A program made the position numbers and the translations under genes. Below the pieces are notes generated by a model. It made no database searches, was not told the DNA's origin, and saw only the letters and a list, made by a program, of their open reading frames with translations. Positions 52,387 to 61,278 of a DNA stretch of 64,000 nucleotides are shown piece by piece; the first letter of the stretch is position 1, and each line of letters opens with the position of its first letter. Source of the DNA: Croceivirga sp. (lineage in GTDB: Bacteria; Bacteroidota; Bacteroidia; Flavobacteriales; Flavobacteriaceae). The DNA lies in the NCBI GenBank assembly GCA_028284665.1, contig JANQRG010000048.1, forward strand, positions 1 through 64,000. The letters are read 5' to 3'.

Positions 52387-55245
52387 ATGAATTATAATTT
52401 CAGGAAAATCGAAGATAAATGGCAAAAGTACTGGGCCAAAAACGAAACCTTTAAGGCAGATAATACAGCGCAAAAGCCCAAGTACTATGTGTTGGATATG
52501 TTCCCTTATCCCTCGGGAGCTGGCTTGCATGTTGGTCACCCGCTAGGCTATATTGCCAGTGATATTTACGCAAGATATAAACGACACAAAGGATTTAACG
52601 TGCTCCACCCTATGGGGTACGATTCGTTTGGTTTGCCCGCAGAACAGTATGCCATTCAAACCGGGCAACACCCTGCTATAACTACGGCAGCCAATATTAA
52701 ACGCTATCGCGAACAACTGGATCAACTCGGATTTTCTTTTGATTGGAGCCGGGAGGTTCAGACGTCGGACCCCCACTACTATAAATGGACCCAATGGGTG
52801 TTTATACAGCTGTTCAACTCATGGTATGATGCCGCTTCGGATAAAGCAGCCCCTATCTCCACCTTGGTCTCCATTTTTGAGACTGAAGGAAATCAATCGG
52901 TGGAGGCGACTTGTGACGAGGACACTCCGGTGTTTACTGCAGCAGCATGGAAGGGATTTTCCCCTGCGGAACAGCAGCAGATTTTATTGAAGTATCGATT
53001 GACCTATCTGGCAGAGGCTGAGGTCAACTGGTGTCCGGCTTTGGGTACCGTATTGGCGAATGACGAAGTCGTGAACGGGGTTTCCGAACGTGGGGGTCAT
53101 CCCGTGATCCGGAAAAAAATGACGCAATGGATGATGCGTATTACCGCCTATGCGCAACGCCTTTTGGACGATCTCGATACCATAGATTGGCCGCAACCGC
53201 TAAAAGATTCTCAGACAAATTGGATTGGACGTTCCGAGGGGGCTTCCGTAACATTTAAAGTCCTTCCGAATGCAGGGGTTGAGGCTCCCGAAATAACCGG
53301 TGATGTGGACCCTTCGAGCACCTCAGCGTCCCATAAAATAGAAGTCTTTACCACCCGTCCGGACACCCTCTTTGGGGCTTCTTTTATGACCCTGGCCCCG
53401 GAACATGACTTAGTGGCAAAGATCACTACCCCGGAACAAAAGGCAGTGGTAGATGCCTATGTAACCGCTACGGCCAAACGCTCGGAACGCGATCGGCTTT
53501 CGGATGTAAAAACCATCTCAGGGGTGTTTACCGGGGCCTATGCAGAGCATCCCTTTACCAAAGCCCGTATCCCCATTTGGATTGGGGATTATGTATTGGC
53601 GAGTTATGGTACCGGCGCAGTAATGGCAGTACCCTGCGGCGATCAACGGGATTACGATTTTGCCAAACACTTTGATATACCCATCCCTAACATTTTTGAG
53701 GGGGTAGATATCTCCGAAGAAGCCTTTGCCGATAAGGCGAATACGGTTATTGCCAACTCCGATTTTTTGAATGGGTTGGATTATCCAAAGGCTACCCGAA
53801 AGGTAATCGATGAACTGGAGAAAATAGGCCAGGGAAAAGGTAAGGTCAACTATCGTTTACGCGATGCGGTTTTTAGCAGGCAACGGTATTGGGGAGAACC
53901 CTTTCCAGTGTATTATGATGCTGCAGGGATGCCACAAATGCTGGAGGAGCGTGATCTACCTTTGGAATTACCCGAGGTAGAGAAATATCTTCCGACCGAA
54001 ACGGGGGAGCCACCTCTGGGGAACGCTACCACATGGGCCTGGGATACGAAAACCCGCAAAGTGGTGGATAATGCACTTATTGATAGTACAGCGGTGTTTC
54101 CTTTGGAATTGAATACTATGCCGGGTTGGGCCGGCAGTTCGCAGTACTTTAACCGCTATATGGACCCCCACAATGCCGAGGCCATTTATTCCAAGGAAGC
54201 TATTGAATACTGGCAGGATGTAGACCTGTATATCGGAGGGAGTGAACATGCTACCGGACATTTATTGTATTCCCGGTTCTGGCAAAAATTTATGTACGAC
54301 CGCGGTTGGGCGCCTAAGCCGGAATTTGCCAAAAAGTTGATCAACCAGGGAATGATCACAGGGACAAGTGCATTTGTTTATAAAGATTTGAACAAAAACC
54401 TGCTTTACTCAAAGGGCCTTGTCCAGGACAAAAAGGTGATTCCAATACATGCGGATGTAGCATTGGTAAATGCCGCAGATGAATTGGATATCGACGGATT
54501 TAAAAATTTTCGACCTGAATTTCAGGATGCAGAATTCATTCTTGAAGAGGGAAAGTATATTGTTGGAAGGGAAATCGAAAAAATGTCCAAATCCAAGTAC
54601 AATGTGGTCAACCCCGATCAGATTTGCGAGGACTATGGGGCGGATTCCTTACGGCTCTATGAAATGTTCCTGGGACCGTTGGAGCAATCCAAACCCTGGA
54701 ATACCGCCGGGATTACAGGAGTGCACAGTTTTTTGAAGAAACTTTGGAAGCTATACCAATCCCCCGATGATAGCACTCCAACGCAGGAGAACCTTAAAAC
54801 ACTACATAAGACCATTAAAAAAGTGGAAGAAGATATTGAAAACTTTAGTTTTAATACTTCGGTTTCCACTTTTATGATCTGTGTCAATGAACTAACAGCA
54901 CAAAAATGTGCCAGCAAAGCGGTGCTGGAACCCTTAACGATTCTGGTATCGCCCTATGCGCCCCATATCGCAGAAGAGCTATGGGAAAAACTAGGGTATA
55001 CCGGGTCGATTACCTACGCGCCCTTCCCTCAATTTGAGGAGCAGTATCTGGTGGAAAGCACTAAAGAGTATCCGATATCATTCAACGGTAAAATGCGCTT
55101 TACTCTTGAACTGCCATTAGATATGGATAGACCGGCTATTGAAGCTGCGGTTATGGCCCATGAACGAACGGCAAAATATTTAGAAGGACGCACGCCTAAG
55201 AAGATTATTGTTGTACCGGGAAAAATCGTCAATATTGTAGGTTAG
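52387..55245 (+). CDS. leuS: Leucyl-tRNA synthetase
   Basis: A 952-residue class I synthetase charging tRNA-Leu. The HIGH box is HVGH (48-51, in [14 protein letters not shown]), the KMSKS box is 732-736, and the CP1 editing domain carries [12 protein letters not shown] and the [19 protein letters not shown] segment. It is about 90 residues longer than the E. coli enzyme through insertions near residues ~145-200 and ~300-320, as is usual in Bacteroidetes. The anticodon-binding domain ends the protein. Confidence 0.98.
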   Translation: MNYNFRKIEDKWQKYWAKNETFKADNTAQKPKYYVLDMFPYPSGAGLHVGHPLGYIASDIYARYKRHKGFNVLHPMGYDSFGLPAEQYAIQTGQHPAITTAANIKRYREQLDQLGFSFDWSREVQTSDPHYYKWTQWVFIQLFNSWYDAASDKAAPISTLVSIFETEGNQSVEATCDEDTPVFTAAAWKGFSPAEQQQILLKYRLTYLAEAEVNWCPALGTVLANDEVVNGVSERGGHPVIRKKMTQWMMRITAYAQRLLDDLDTIDWPQPLKDSQTNWIGRSEGASVTFKVLPNAGVEAPEITGDVDPSSTSASHKIEVFTTRPDTLFGASFMTLAPEHDLVAKITTPEQKAVVDAYVTATAKRSERDRLSDVKTISGVFTGAYAEHPFTKARIPIWIGDYVLASYGTGAVMAVPCGDQRDYDFAKHFDIPIPNIFEGVDISEEAFADKANTVIANSDFLNGLDYPKATRKVIDELEKIGQGKGKVNYRLRDAVFSRQRYWGEPFPVYYDAAGMPQMLEERDLPLELPEVEKYLPTETGEPPLGNATTWAWDTKTRKVVDNALIDSTAVFPLELNTMPGWAGSSQYFNRYMDPHNAEAIYSKEAIEYWQDVDLYIGGSEHATGHLLYSRFWQKFMYDRGWAPKPEFAKKLINQGMITGTSAFVYKDLNKNLLYSKGLVQDKKVIPIHADVALVNAADELDIDGFKNFRPEFQDAEFILEEGKYIVGREIEKMSKSKYNVVNPDQICEDYGADSLRLYEMFLGPLEQSKPWNTAGITGVHSFLKKLWKLYQSPDDSTPTQENLKTLHKTIKKVEEDIENFSFNTSVSTFMICVNELTAQKCASKAVLEPLTILVSPYAPHIAEELWEKLGYTGSITYAPFPQFEEQYLVESTKEYPISFNGKMRFTLELPLDMDRPAIEAAVMAHERTAKYLEGRTPKKIIVVPGKIVNIVG

Positions 55246-55345
55246 CACCTTCTGATATAAAAAACGAAACCGATGTAGTTTTTCTCGGAAAATGGAGAAA
55301 GCACTATGGCTTTCTGTTAATTTCTAATAGCGAAGCGATCTAAAC

Positions 55346-55600
55346 ATGCCTACCATAGAAATCATAGGTCTTATCGCAGCTACGTGCACCACGGTTGCCT
55401 TTGTGCCGCAGGTGTACAAAGCAATGCGGCATAAGTCCACGGCAGATATTTCACTGACAATGTATCTGGTATTGTTCATTGGACTTATTTTATGGCTTGT
55501 ATACGGGATACATCACCAAAGCCTGGCAATTATTTTGGCCAATGCTGTTACAGGAATTCTAGTGATACTAATGCTGCTTTTGAAAATAAGGCATAAATAA
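55346..55600 (+). CDS. SemiSWEET sugar transporter
   Basis: An 84-residue three-span membrane protein with the PQ-loop motif VAFVPQVYKAMRHKSTADIS near the N-terminus and LFIGLILWLVYGI in the middle. SemiSWEETs work as homodimers that move sugars down their gradient across the inner membrane. No sugar-metabolism genes are adjacent. It lies between leuS and ald with its own spacing. Confidence 0.9.
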   Translation: MPTIEIIGLIAATCTTVAFVPQVYKAMRHKSTADISLTMYLVLFIGLILWLVYGIHHQSLAIILANAVTGILVILMLLLKIRHK

Positions 55601-55639
55601 AATGGGGATCAGCAAGGTATAAATTAAAAAATTTATGAT

Positions 55640-55663
55640 ACACCCCCTAGTTTTAGGGGGTGT
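55640..55663. other. Perfect 10-base hairpin without T run
   Basis: ACACCCCCTA and TAGGGGGTGT with a GTTT loop lie between the SemiSWEET stop and the ald start. There is no immediate T run on either strand, so it is an unusual terminator or an mRNA structure in the ald leader. Confidence 0.55.
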
Positions 55664-55779
55664 GCTCATGAAAATCATTACTTTTTAAAGTTAGACCCCT
55701 ACTTTTTATCGAATTTATTTCTTTTCTTTCAAATTTTTAGTGCACTTTTGAGAGCACTAATCCAGTAACAGCAACAGTC

Positions 55780-56883
55780 ATGATCGTAGGGGTACCTAAA
55801 GAAATTAAAAACAATGAAAGCCGGGTGGGGATGACCCCTTCGGGAGTTTTCGAATTGGTAAAGCACAAGCATACAGTGTATGTCCAGTCCAAAGCGGGAG
55901 AAGGAAGTGGATTCTTTGATGAGGACTACGTAGATGTTGGTGCCCATATTTTACCAACTATCGAAGAGGTTTACGACAAGTCGGAGATGATCGTCAAGGT
56001 CAAAGAACCTATTGCCAGTGAATATGGGTTGATCAAAAGTGGTCAAATCGTGTTTACGTACTTCCACTTTGCTTCCAGCGAGTCGTTAACCCGGGCAATG
56101 ATCAACAGTAAATCCATTTGTATTGCCTACGAGACGGTGGAAGATGAAGAGGGAACCTTACCACTACTTACCCCCATGTCTGAGGTAGCAGGTCGCATGG
56201 CCATTCAGCAAGGCGCCAAGTATCTGGAAAAACCGGTAAAAGGAAAAGGCGTGCTCTTAGGGGGTGTTCCTGGAGTAGCGCCCGGAAGAGTTTTGGTCTT
56301 AGGTGCCGGTACAGTGGGTATACAAGCGGCAAAAATGGCTGCAGGCCTGGGCGCTCATGTTACGATCATGGACGTTAACATGAAACGCTTACGATATGTA
56401 AATGACGTGATGCCAAATCATGTGGTAACCGATTTTTCAAATGAATATAGGATAAGAAAGCACATTAAAACCCACGATTTGATCGTAGGGGCGGTACTGC
56501 TAAAAGGAGCCAAAGCGCCCAACTTGATAACACGCGATATGCTAAAAGAAATGCATCCCGGAACGGTAATTGTTGATGTGGCGGTAGATCAGGGTGGATG
56601 TATTGAGACTTCAAAACCTACTACCCATGAGGATCCCGTTTACATCATTGATGATGTGGTGCATTATTGTGTGGCAAATATGCCCGGCGCTGTGCCTTAT
56701 ACTTCTACTATTGCACTCACGAATGTCACCTTACCCTATGTGGTGAAATTAGCCAATCAAGGGTGGGAAAGTGCCTGTCGCGGAGATAAATCCCTTGAAA
56801 AAGGGTTGAACATTGTGGCTGGGGAAGTGGTCTATAAAGAGATTGCGGAGGCCTTTGAATGGGACACTCCTGTTTTAGTATAA
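55780..56883 (+). CDS. ald: Alanine dehydrogenase
   Basis: A 367-residue NAD-dependent enzyme converting alanine to pyruvate and ammonia or back. Landmarks: VGVPKEIKNNESRVGMTP at the start, the catalytic Lys in VKVKEP and His in YFHFAS, and the NAD loop VLGAGTVGIQAAKMAAGLGA. Length is standard. It stands alone, with a stable hairpin upstream and a terminator downstream. Confidence 0.97.
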   Translation: MIVGVPKEIKNNESRVGMTPSGVFELVKHKHTVYVQSKAGEGSGFFDEDYVDVGAHILPTIEEVYDKSEMIVKVKEPIASEYGLIKSGQIVFTYFHFASSESLTRAMINSKSICIAYETVEDEEGTLPLLTPMSEVAGRMAIQQGAKYLEKPVKGKGVLLGGVPGVAPGRVLVLGAGTVGIQAAKMAAGLGAHVTIMDVNMKRLRYVNDVMPNHVVTDFSNEYRIRKHIKTHDLIVGAVLLKGAKAPNLITRDMLKEMHPGTVIVDVAVDQGGCIETSKPTTHEDPVYIIDDVVHYCVANMPGAVPYTSTIALTNVTLPYVVKLANQGWESACRGDKSLEKGLNIVAGEVVYKEIAEAFEWDTPVLV

Positions 56884-56905
56884 AACGTACATTTTGTCAG
56901 TATAT

Positions 56906-56934
56906 AAACCTCGTCATAAATTGGCGGGGTTTTT
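56906..56934 (+). terminator. Rho-independent terminator of ald
   Basis: An AAACC..CG..C stem pairs with G..CGGGGTTT and is followed by a T run. The stem is imperfect. Confidence 0.65.
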
Positions 56935-56978
56935 GCTTTAGAGTAGGTATATTTAAGTAAAATTAAAATCGAAACGTC

Positions 56979-57674
56979 ATGATGGGATATTATATATTGA
57001 TTGGTGCAATTGCGCTGGTGAGCTGGCTGGTAAGTGCACGACTAAAAAGTAAGTTCAAATATTATTCGAAGGTCCATCTCCGAAATGGCATGAGTGGAGC
57101 GGAGATCGCCCAAAAAATGCTGGATGATCATGGGATTCGGGATGTGAAGGTGGTGTCAACCCCGGGAATGCTATCTGACCATTATAATCCCCGGAATAAA
57201 ACGGTAAACCTGAGCGAAGGAGTGTACAATCAACGCAATGCGGCGGCGGCGGCGGTTGCTGCCCACGAAGTGGGGCATGCTGTGCAACATGCACAAGCGT
57301 ATGAGTGGTTAACGATGCGTTCCAAACTGGTGCCGATAGTAAGCGTAACTTCCGGAATGTCTACCTGGATAGTTTTTGGAGGATTGGCCCTCGGAGCGGC
57401 GGCAGGGGTTGGACTCGGATATTGGATCGCGGTTGCCGGCTTGGTTATGATGGCCATGGCTACCTTATTTAGCTTTATCACCCTTCCGGTGGAGTATGAT
57501 GCCAGTAAGCGGGCTCTGGTTTGGTTGAAGCAAAAGAATATAGTAACGCAACAAGAATACAAAGGCTCTGAAGACGCCTTAAAATGGGCCGCCAGAACCT
57601 ACTTGGTAGCAGCCATTGGTGCTTTGGCTACGCTGATCTACTGGGGATTGCAAGTGTTTGCAGGAAGGGATTAG
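56979..57674 (+). CDS. Zinc metallopeptidase (YugP / Zn_peptidase_2)
   Basis: A 231-residue membrane protein with the zinc motif AAHEVGHAVQHA near residue 90. Further landmarks are LSDHYNPRNKTVNLSEGVYN before it and FSFITLPVEYDASKRAL after it. Spans occur near the N-terminus and in two to three later segments. YugP-type proteases act at the inner membrane; natural substrates are unknown. The start is ATG 56979, with a second ATG right behind. Monocistronic. Confidence 0.93.
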   Translation: MMGYYILIGAIALVSWLVSARLKSKFKYYSKVHLRNGMSGAEIAQKMLDDHGIRDVKVVSTPGMLSDHYNPRNKTVNLSEGVYNQRNAAAAAVAAHEVGHAVQHAQAYEWLTMRSKLVPIVSVTSGMSTWIVFGGLALGAAAGVGLGYWIAVAGLVMMAMATLFSFITLPVEYDASKRALVWLKQKNIVTQQEYKGSEDALKWAARTYLVAAIGALATLIYWGLQVFAGRD

Positions 57675-57705
57675 CAGTGGGATAGCAAAAAATCAAGATA
57701 AAAGA

Positions 57706-57733
57706 AAACCTGCCGGAGAAGGCAGGTTTTTTT
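57706..57733 (+). terminator. Rho-independent terminator
   Basis: Perfect 9-base stem AAACCTGCC / GGCAGGTTT with a GGAGAA loop, followed by a T run. Ends the peptidase transcript. Confidence 0.9.
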
Positions 57734-57745
57734 ATTTTTAATGCT

Positions 57746-58333
57746 ATGGAAGTGATGCAACCCTTATTTCGTAACATCGAACGCTACGTGGCCTTGAATC
57801 AGTACGAAAAAGAATGTATCGCAGACATTGCACAACCCAAAACAATTCGACGCAGGCAGTACTTAGACCAACCTGGTTTTATCTCTAATTATCGGAACTA
57901 TATCGTAAGGGGAAGTTTTCGTTCGTTCTTTCTGGATTCTGAAGGTAAAGAGCATACAGTGCAAATTGCCCTGGATGATTGGTTTGTCAGTGATTTTTAC
58001 AGTTATATCACTCAGACGCCGGCCACCCTTTTTGTGGAAGCCCTGGAAGATTCGTTGATCCTCCAAATGGCCTATGATGATATTGAACCATTATGCCGCA
58101 AACTTCATGTTTTAAGCGAATACTTCAGAGTGACTACAGAAAAGGCCTTCGCCTTTTCCCGGAATCGGGCATTATCCGGCTTAAGTAAAACTGCGGAAGA
58201 ACGTTTTCTGGAATTGCAACGACTGTATCCGGCTATGATACAACGGGTTCCGCAAAAGGTGATCGCTTCATACCTTGGGATGACCCCTGAGTTTTTAAGC
58301 AAGATCCGAAAGAAACTGGTCTCCGAATCTTAA
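57746..58333 (+). CDS. Crp/Fnr-family regulator
   Basis: A 195-residue cyclic-nucleotide-binding-fold regulator. The beta-roll spans ~20-115 (YIVRGSFRSFFLDSEGKEHTV) and a Crp-type helix-turn-helix lies near the end (RVPQKVIASYLGMTPEFLSKIRKKL). It lacks cysteines for an FNR cluster and the usual cAMP contacts, like many Bacteroidetes relatives. It may control the following DoxX/SDR pair, which has an inverted repeat in front of it. Confidence 0.88.
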   Translation: MEVMQPLFRNIERYVALNQYEKECIADIAQPKTIRRRQYLDQPGFISNYRNYIVRGSFRSFFLDSEGKEHTVQIALDDWFVSDFYSYITQTPATLFVEALEDSLILQMAYDDIEPLCRKLHVLSEYFRVTTEKAFAFSRNRALSGLSKTAEERFLELQRLYPAMIQRVPQKVIASYLGMTPEFLSKIRKKLVSES

Positions 58334-58354
58334 ACTGGTTCAACACTTTTTCCT

Positions 58355-58378
58355 ATACTACTTCATTTTTTGTAGTAT
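58355..58378. promoter_or_regulatory. Inverted repeat ATACTAC-N10-GTAGTAT upstream of DoxX gene
   Basis: A perfect 7-base dyad spaced by 10 bases lies 49 bases before the DoxX ATG and 22 bases after the Crp-type gene. No T run follows, so an operator is more likely than a terminator. The Crp-type protein next door is the natural candidate to bind it. Confidence 0.5.
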
Positions 58379-58426
58379 GGCGTATCGTCAATTTTGTATC
58401 CATAATTAATCATTAAAATTTTAGGT

Positions 58427-58810
58427 ATGGATGTTCGAATTAAAAATTGGGTCTTTTGGGTATTGGGGATACTGATGGTCATTTTTGGGTTGAATAAATT
58501 CTTTGGATTCATTCCCGTTAGCCCGCCGGGGGATGCCACGGCCCAACAGTTCTTAATGACAATGTTTGGTTCTTATCTTTTTATGGTAGTCGCTATTGTG
58601 GAAATTTTTGGAGGAATATTGCTCTTCTTCCGGAAAACCCGGTTTTTGGGATGGCTGCTTTTGACTCCTATTGTTTTTAACATAGTGGTTTTTCATCTGG
58701 CGCATGATTTTATTGGCAATGGAATATGGTTACTACCGTCAGCACTGTATTTGCTGGGCGGGTACTCTTTTAAAAAGGATATTCTTCATTTTTCAACACA
58801 AGTGTCATGA
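58427..58810 (+). CDS. DoxX-like membrane protein
   Basis: A 127-residue four-span membrane protein of the DoxX type (MDVRIKNWVFWVLGILMVIFGLNKFFGFIP, then GGILLFFRKTRFLGWLLL). Members are linked to redox or thiol stress in other bacteria, but this one is unproven. Its stop overlaps the ATG of the SDR gene by 4 bases, so the two act together. Confidence 0.83.
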   Translation: MDVRIKNWVFWVLGILMVIFGLNKFFGFIPVSPPGDATAQQFLMTMFGSYLFMVVAIVEIFGGILLFFRKTRFLGWLLLTPIVFNIVVFHLAHDFIGNGIWLLPSALYLLGGYSFKKDILHFSTQVS

Positions 58811-59625
58811 AAAGGGTTTGGTTTATTACTGGAATTTCCAGCGGATTAGGAAAGGCACTGGCCAAAACAGTGCTGCGTCATGGAGATCATGTGATCGGTA
58901 CTTTTCGCAAGCAGGAGCAGGCGGAGGATTTCAATCAAAAACACCCCGGTAGCGGGCGTGGAATAGTGTTGGATGTTACGGATCACAAGGCTATTGAAAA
59001 TGTCATTAGGCCAATTCAAAGAATCGATGTGTTGGTAAACAATGCAGGGGTAGGCTTTATTGGGGCCATTGAGGAAGCGACCCTTGCTGAAACCCGAAAA
59101 GTATTTGAAGCCAATTTTTTTGGAGTGTTAAAGATCACACAGGAAGTATTGCCCAAAATGCGGGCACAACGGAGTGGTCATATTGTACAAATCTCCTCTC
59201 ACGGGGGAGTTATTGCCTTTGCAGGATTTGGCATTTATAATGCCAGTAAGTTTGCCCTTGAGGGTTTTAGTGAAGCATTAGCACAGGAAGTAGCGCCTTT
59301 AGGTATCCGGACTACTATTGTTGAACCCGGCCCTTTCCGGACCCAATTTGCAGCAACTACCCTACCGGAAGCGCAAAAAGTTATCTATGACTATGCCGAT
59401 ACTGCAGGAGCATTCCGTGCCAAACTGAAGGGAGTGCACGGGAAACAGGAAGGGGATCCGGAAAAGGCTGCAGAAGCGATTATTGCAAAGGTAAATTCGG
59501 ACAATACAAGTTTGCGTTTACCGCTGGGTAAAGTACCACTCGTAACAATTCAAATGAAGTTGGATAGTATAAAATCCGACTTGGCAGCGAATAGGAATAT
59601 AGCAGAACAGGCCGTTTTCGAATAA
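58807..59625 (+). CDS. Short-chain dehydrogenase/reductase (SDR)
   Basis: A 272-residue SDR: cofactor loop TGISSGLG, NNAGVG, active-site Ser in ISSHGG and YNASK. Substrate unknown. It is coupled to the DoxX gene and probably controlled by the adjacent Crp-type regulator. It differs clearly from the SDR at 4941. A strong bidirectional terminator follows. Confidence 0.9.
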   Translation: MKRVWFITGISSGLGKALAKTVLRHGDHVIGTFRKQEQAEDFNQKHPGSGRGIVLDVTDHKAIENVIRPIQRIDVLVNNAGVGFIGAIEEATLAETRKVFEANFFGVLKITQEVLPKMRAQRSGHIVQISSHGGVIAFAGFGIYNASKFALEGFSEALAQEVAPLGIRTTIVEPGPFRTQFAATTLPEAQKVIYDYADTAGAFRAKLKGVHGKQEGDPEKAAEAIIAKVNSDNTSLRLPLGKVPLVTIQMKLDSIKSDLAANRNIAEQAVFE

Positions 59626-59671
59626 AAGCGCACCACAGGAAACAAATACAGTTAGCGAAAGAAACCAATAA

Positions 59672-59719
59672 AAAAGATAGGTTTTTAAAGTCGTGCAACG
59701 ATATCAAAACCTATCTTTT
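59672..59719. terminator. Bidirectional terminator
   Basis: A perfect 14-base inverted repeat (AAAAGATAGGTTTT and AAAACCTATCTTTT) around a 20-base loop lies between the convergent SDR and ferritin genes. A- and T-rich ends make it work from both sides. Confidence 0.85.
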
Positions 59720-59741
59720 AATTAAATGGTTCAAAGAGGAA

Positions 59742-60263
59742 TTACTCCTCAATCCATTTCTCAATATTGTTGTCAATAATTTGCTTACCAACACCTTCCA
59801 TTCCTGTAAGTTCAATCATGTCCAAAATATCACGGATGGTGTTTTCCTCTTCCACTTGTTCCAGCACAAACCAATCCAAAAAACGCTCAGTGGTAATATC
59901 CACAGAAGCTCTCGCTTTTTTTACAATGTTTTTGATAGACTCAGTTACTTTAACCTCGTGCTGTAATGCCGACTCGAAAACATCTTTTATGGAGGAAAAC
60001 TCGTGGTTAATGCCTGAAATCTCAGGTGAAATTGGACTTCCACCCGTATCAATTAAGAAATTGAAAATTTTCATCATATGCTCTCGTTCCTCATCACTTT
60101 GCTTAAAAAAGAATTTGGCACCGGTGAAAAATCCATTTTGCTCACACCACGAAGCCATAGCTAAGTAAGCTGCGGAGGCATGTGCCTCTGTTTTTATCTG
60201 TCCGTTGAGCAGATCCATTGATTCAATTTGAATACTCAACTGTTGTCTTGCAATATCATTCAT
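59742..60263 (-). CDS. Ferritin
   Basis: A 173-residue four-helix iron-storage protein. Ferroxidase-site acids appear in QIKTEAHASAAYLAMASWCE and the QSDEEREHMMKIFNFLIDTGG stretch, with further acids in VLEQVEEENTIRDIL. Oligomers of 24 subunits store ferric iron in the cytoplasm. A perfect 14-base palindrome lies ~70 bases upstream. Confidence 0.95.
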   Translation of the reverse strand: MNDIARQQLSIQIESMDLLNGQIKTEAHASAAYLAMASWCEQNGFFTGAKFFFKQSDEEREHMMKIFNFLIDTGGSPISPEISGINHEFSSIKDVFESALQHEVKVTESIKNIVKKARASVDITTERFLDWFVLEQVEEENTIRDILDMIELTGMEGVGKQIIDNNIEKWIEE

Positions 60264-60331
60264 AGCTTTAATAAGTTTTATCTATTAAATTTACGCAATC
60301 CATAGGTAGGTGCAGGCGACACATCTAAATT

Positions 60332-60345
60332 TAAAACCGGTTTTA
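60332..60345. promoter_or_regulatory. Perfect palindrome TAAAACCGGTTTTA
   Basis: A 14-base perfect palindrome about 70 bases before the ferritin ATG on the minus strand, and 60 bases beyond the end of the upstream gene. It could be an operator for a dimeric repressor. It does not look like a Fur box. Confidence 0.4.
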
Positions 60346-60405
60346 GACTGGATAAAAATAAGGCATCATGCCCCTCTTAAAAAACAACGGAAAAATCAGC
60401 TGAGT

Positions 60406-60723
60406 TCAAATACAAACTGATTCTTGAGTGGAGGAAAGACCCATACTCACAAATGCCCGTAGCAATAATTCCCTCAGGTCTACAATTTCTTCGATAGTGA
60501 GCACTACTAGATGCTGTTGGTTGCAAAGGGTCAAAATCTTGAAGTTATGCGGGCAAGACTCTTCATAAAACAAAGATGCGATTTCAAGGGAAAAGATTTT
60601 TTCTCTTACCGCCAACAATTCACAAAAGCGTAAAGGAATCGATTTGTGCTCAAGATTTAGATGAAAAGCACGACTCTTAGTATCTTGGTGGAGGGAACAG
60701 AACCTTGAATTTGCAACAAGCAT
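60406..60723 (-). CDS. Unknown 105-residue protein
   Basis: A soluble protein with several cysteines (FCSLHQDT, LRFCELLAVREKIFSLEI, SCPHNFKILTLC) and a helical C-terminal part (LTIEEIVDLRELLLRAFVSMGL). No family is recognised. It lies 36 bases after the Lrp-type regulator, on the same strand. The frame is clean. Confidence 0.6.
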   Translation of the reverse strand: MLVANSRFCSLHQDTKSRAFHLNLEHKSIPLRFCELLAVREKIFSLEIASLFYEESCPHNFKILTLCNQQHLVVLTIEEIVDLRELLLRAFVSMGLSSTQESVCI

Positions 60724-60759
60724 AGTCGCAAATATAAAGCTTATTTAGACTTAATACAA

Positions 60760-61230
60760 TTAAATCTGTATTTGGCGATCAATCTGTTGATTCAGTGAGA
60801 TGAAAGTTTCGGTGCGGGAAACTCCGTCAATCTGTTGTATACTCTTATTGAGCACCTGCATAAGGTGCTCATTATCTTTGCATAACACTTTGATCAGGAT
60901 GGACCAATTTCCTGTGGTATAGTGGCACTCCAATACTTCCGGAATTTTTTCCAATGCTGCAACTGCCCTCGGATTACTCATCGCTCTGTCCAAGTAGATG
61001 CCGATATACGCCATCGTAGTATAACCCAAGACCTTAGGATTGATGATGAACTTGGAACCCGAGATTACCTTAGAAGCTTCCAGTTTCCGCAACCGTTGGT
61101 GGATGGCCGCCCCGGAGATACCAATTTTTCGGGCAATTTCCAAAATAGGCTTACGAGCATCCTCCATGAGATGTCTTAGAATTTTTTTGTCAATGCCGTC
61201 TAATTCGAACAAATTATTACCAGTCTTCAT
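60760..61230 (-). CDS. Lrp/AsnC-family regulator
   Basis: A 156-residue regulator: AsnC-type helix-turn-helix (~11-60: IDKKILRHLMEDARKPILEIARKIGISGAAIHQRLRKL) and a RAM ligand domain (~75-150). Lrp proteins sense amino acids. It follows the saccharopine dehydrogenase-like gene with a 48-base gap, so it probably senses lysine or a related amino acid and controls that gene. Confidence 0.94.
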   Translation of the reverse strand: MKTGNNLFELDGIDKKILRHLMEDARKPILEIARKIGISGAAIHQRLRKLEASKVISGSKFIINPKVLGYTTMAYIGIYLDRAMSNPRAVAALEKIPEVLECHYTTGNWSILIKVLCKDNEHLMQVLNKSIQQIDGVSRTETFISLNQQIDRQIQI

Positions 61231-61278
61231 GATTTATACAAAAAATAGAAGTTCAAATATAGTTAATGCTCCTATTCT

